Source: JBAUHN01 sp049680295
GTDB taxonomy: Bacteria; Pseudomonadota; Alphaproteobacteria; Rhodobacterales; Rhodobacteraceae
Assembly (NCBI GenBank): GCA_049680295.1
Contig: JBAUHN010000360.1
Span: 1-6,382 of the forward strand
Direction: 5' to 3'
DNA length: 6,382 nt
The position numbers and the translations under genes were made by a program. The notes beneath the pieces were generated by a model. It searched no databases and was not told the DNA's origin. It was given only the letters and a program-made list of their open reading frames with translations. Positions 6,212-6,382 of the stretch are shown here, piece after piece; positions within the stretch are counted from its first letter, which is position 1, and every line of letters begins with the position of its first letter.

Positions 6212-6382
6212 ACTACGAGATACTGCAACAGCAGGCCAAGGCCCGTTGTCTGACCATTTTGGGCGGTTTTCATCCCGAACCGGACGATCATGCACCCGAA
6301 GGCTGCAAGACCCTGCTGATGCTTGGCCCGGATGAGCCATCGTTTTGGCCGATGCTGACAACCAGCCCAGAAGGGTCCGACG
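6208..6382 (+). CDS. Ferredoxin-like protein (3' partial)
   Basis: Only the first 58 codons lie in the window. The start MNYEILQQQAKARCLTILGG, followed by FHPEP, a PEGCKTLLMLGP stretch and SFWPML, resembles the N-terminal part of a protein usually annotated simply as ferredoxin in Rhodobacteraceae, related at this end to epoxyqueuosine reductase-like proteins. The iron-sulfur cysteine motifs expected towards the C-terminus are outside the window, so the assignment rests on recall of this N-terminal pattern. The start overlaps the stop of the desaturase-family gene (ATGA) and no Shine-Dalgarno sequence is seen, which makes translational coupling likely. An electron-donor role for the neighbouring di-iron enzyme is a guess from context. 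Confidence 0.58.
   Translation, partial: MNYEILQQQAKARCLTILGGFHPEPDDHAPEGCKTLLMLGPDEPSFWPMLTTSPEGSD

Overview
The window looks like a chromosomal segment of a marine alphaproteobacterium of the Rhodobacteraceae (Roseobacter group). The reasons are the protein sequences (YidC beginning MDDQNKNL, ArgB with an N-terminal MNRDW segment, and an EAL protein with the membrane anchor typical of the group) and the gene order yidC - MOSC gene - engB - argB, which I recall from this family. No RNA genes, insertion sequences, CRISPR arrays or phage genes were seen. All genes lie on the + strand.

Layout. (1) Positions 2-1012 hold the 3' part of an EAL-domain membrane protein. Nearly all of its catalytic residues are replaced and it has no GGDEF domain. 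(2) Positions 1013-1181 are a gap of about 170 bases with a weak candidate promoter for yidC. (3) Positions 1182-4428 form a tightly packed unit: yidC (membrane protein insertase), a MOSC-domain gene and engB (ribosome-assembly GTPase). The stop and start codons overlap at both junctions (TGATG and ATGA), so translational coupling is likely. (4) After a short gap with a promoter-like sequence comes argB (N-acetylglutamate kinase, arginine biosynthesis). (5) After 56 bases containing a palindrome and a TATAGT box comes a sterol desaturase/fatty acid hydroxylase-family membrane di-iron protein. Its stop overlaps the start of a ferredoxin-like gene that runs off the right edge.

The genes do not form one pathway. 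yidC and engB serve protein-synthesis and membrane housekeeping, argB serves amino-acid biosynthesis, and the last two may form a redox pair of hydroxylase and electron carrier (inference). I see no clear new multi-gene system. The items most worth a second look are the catalytically erased EAL protein, the hydroxylase/ferredoxin overlap, and two promoter-like boxes placed only 8-9 bases before ATG codons, which suggest leaderless or nearly leaderless transcripts.
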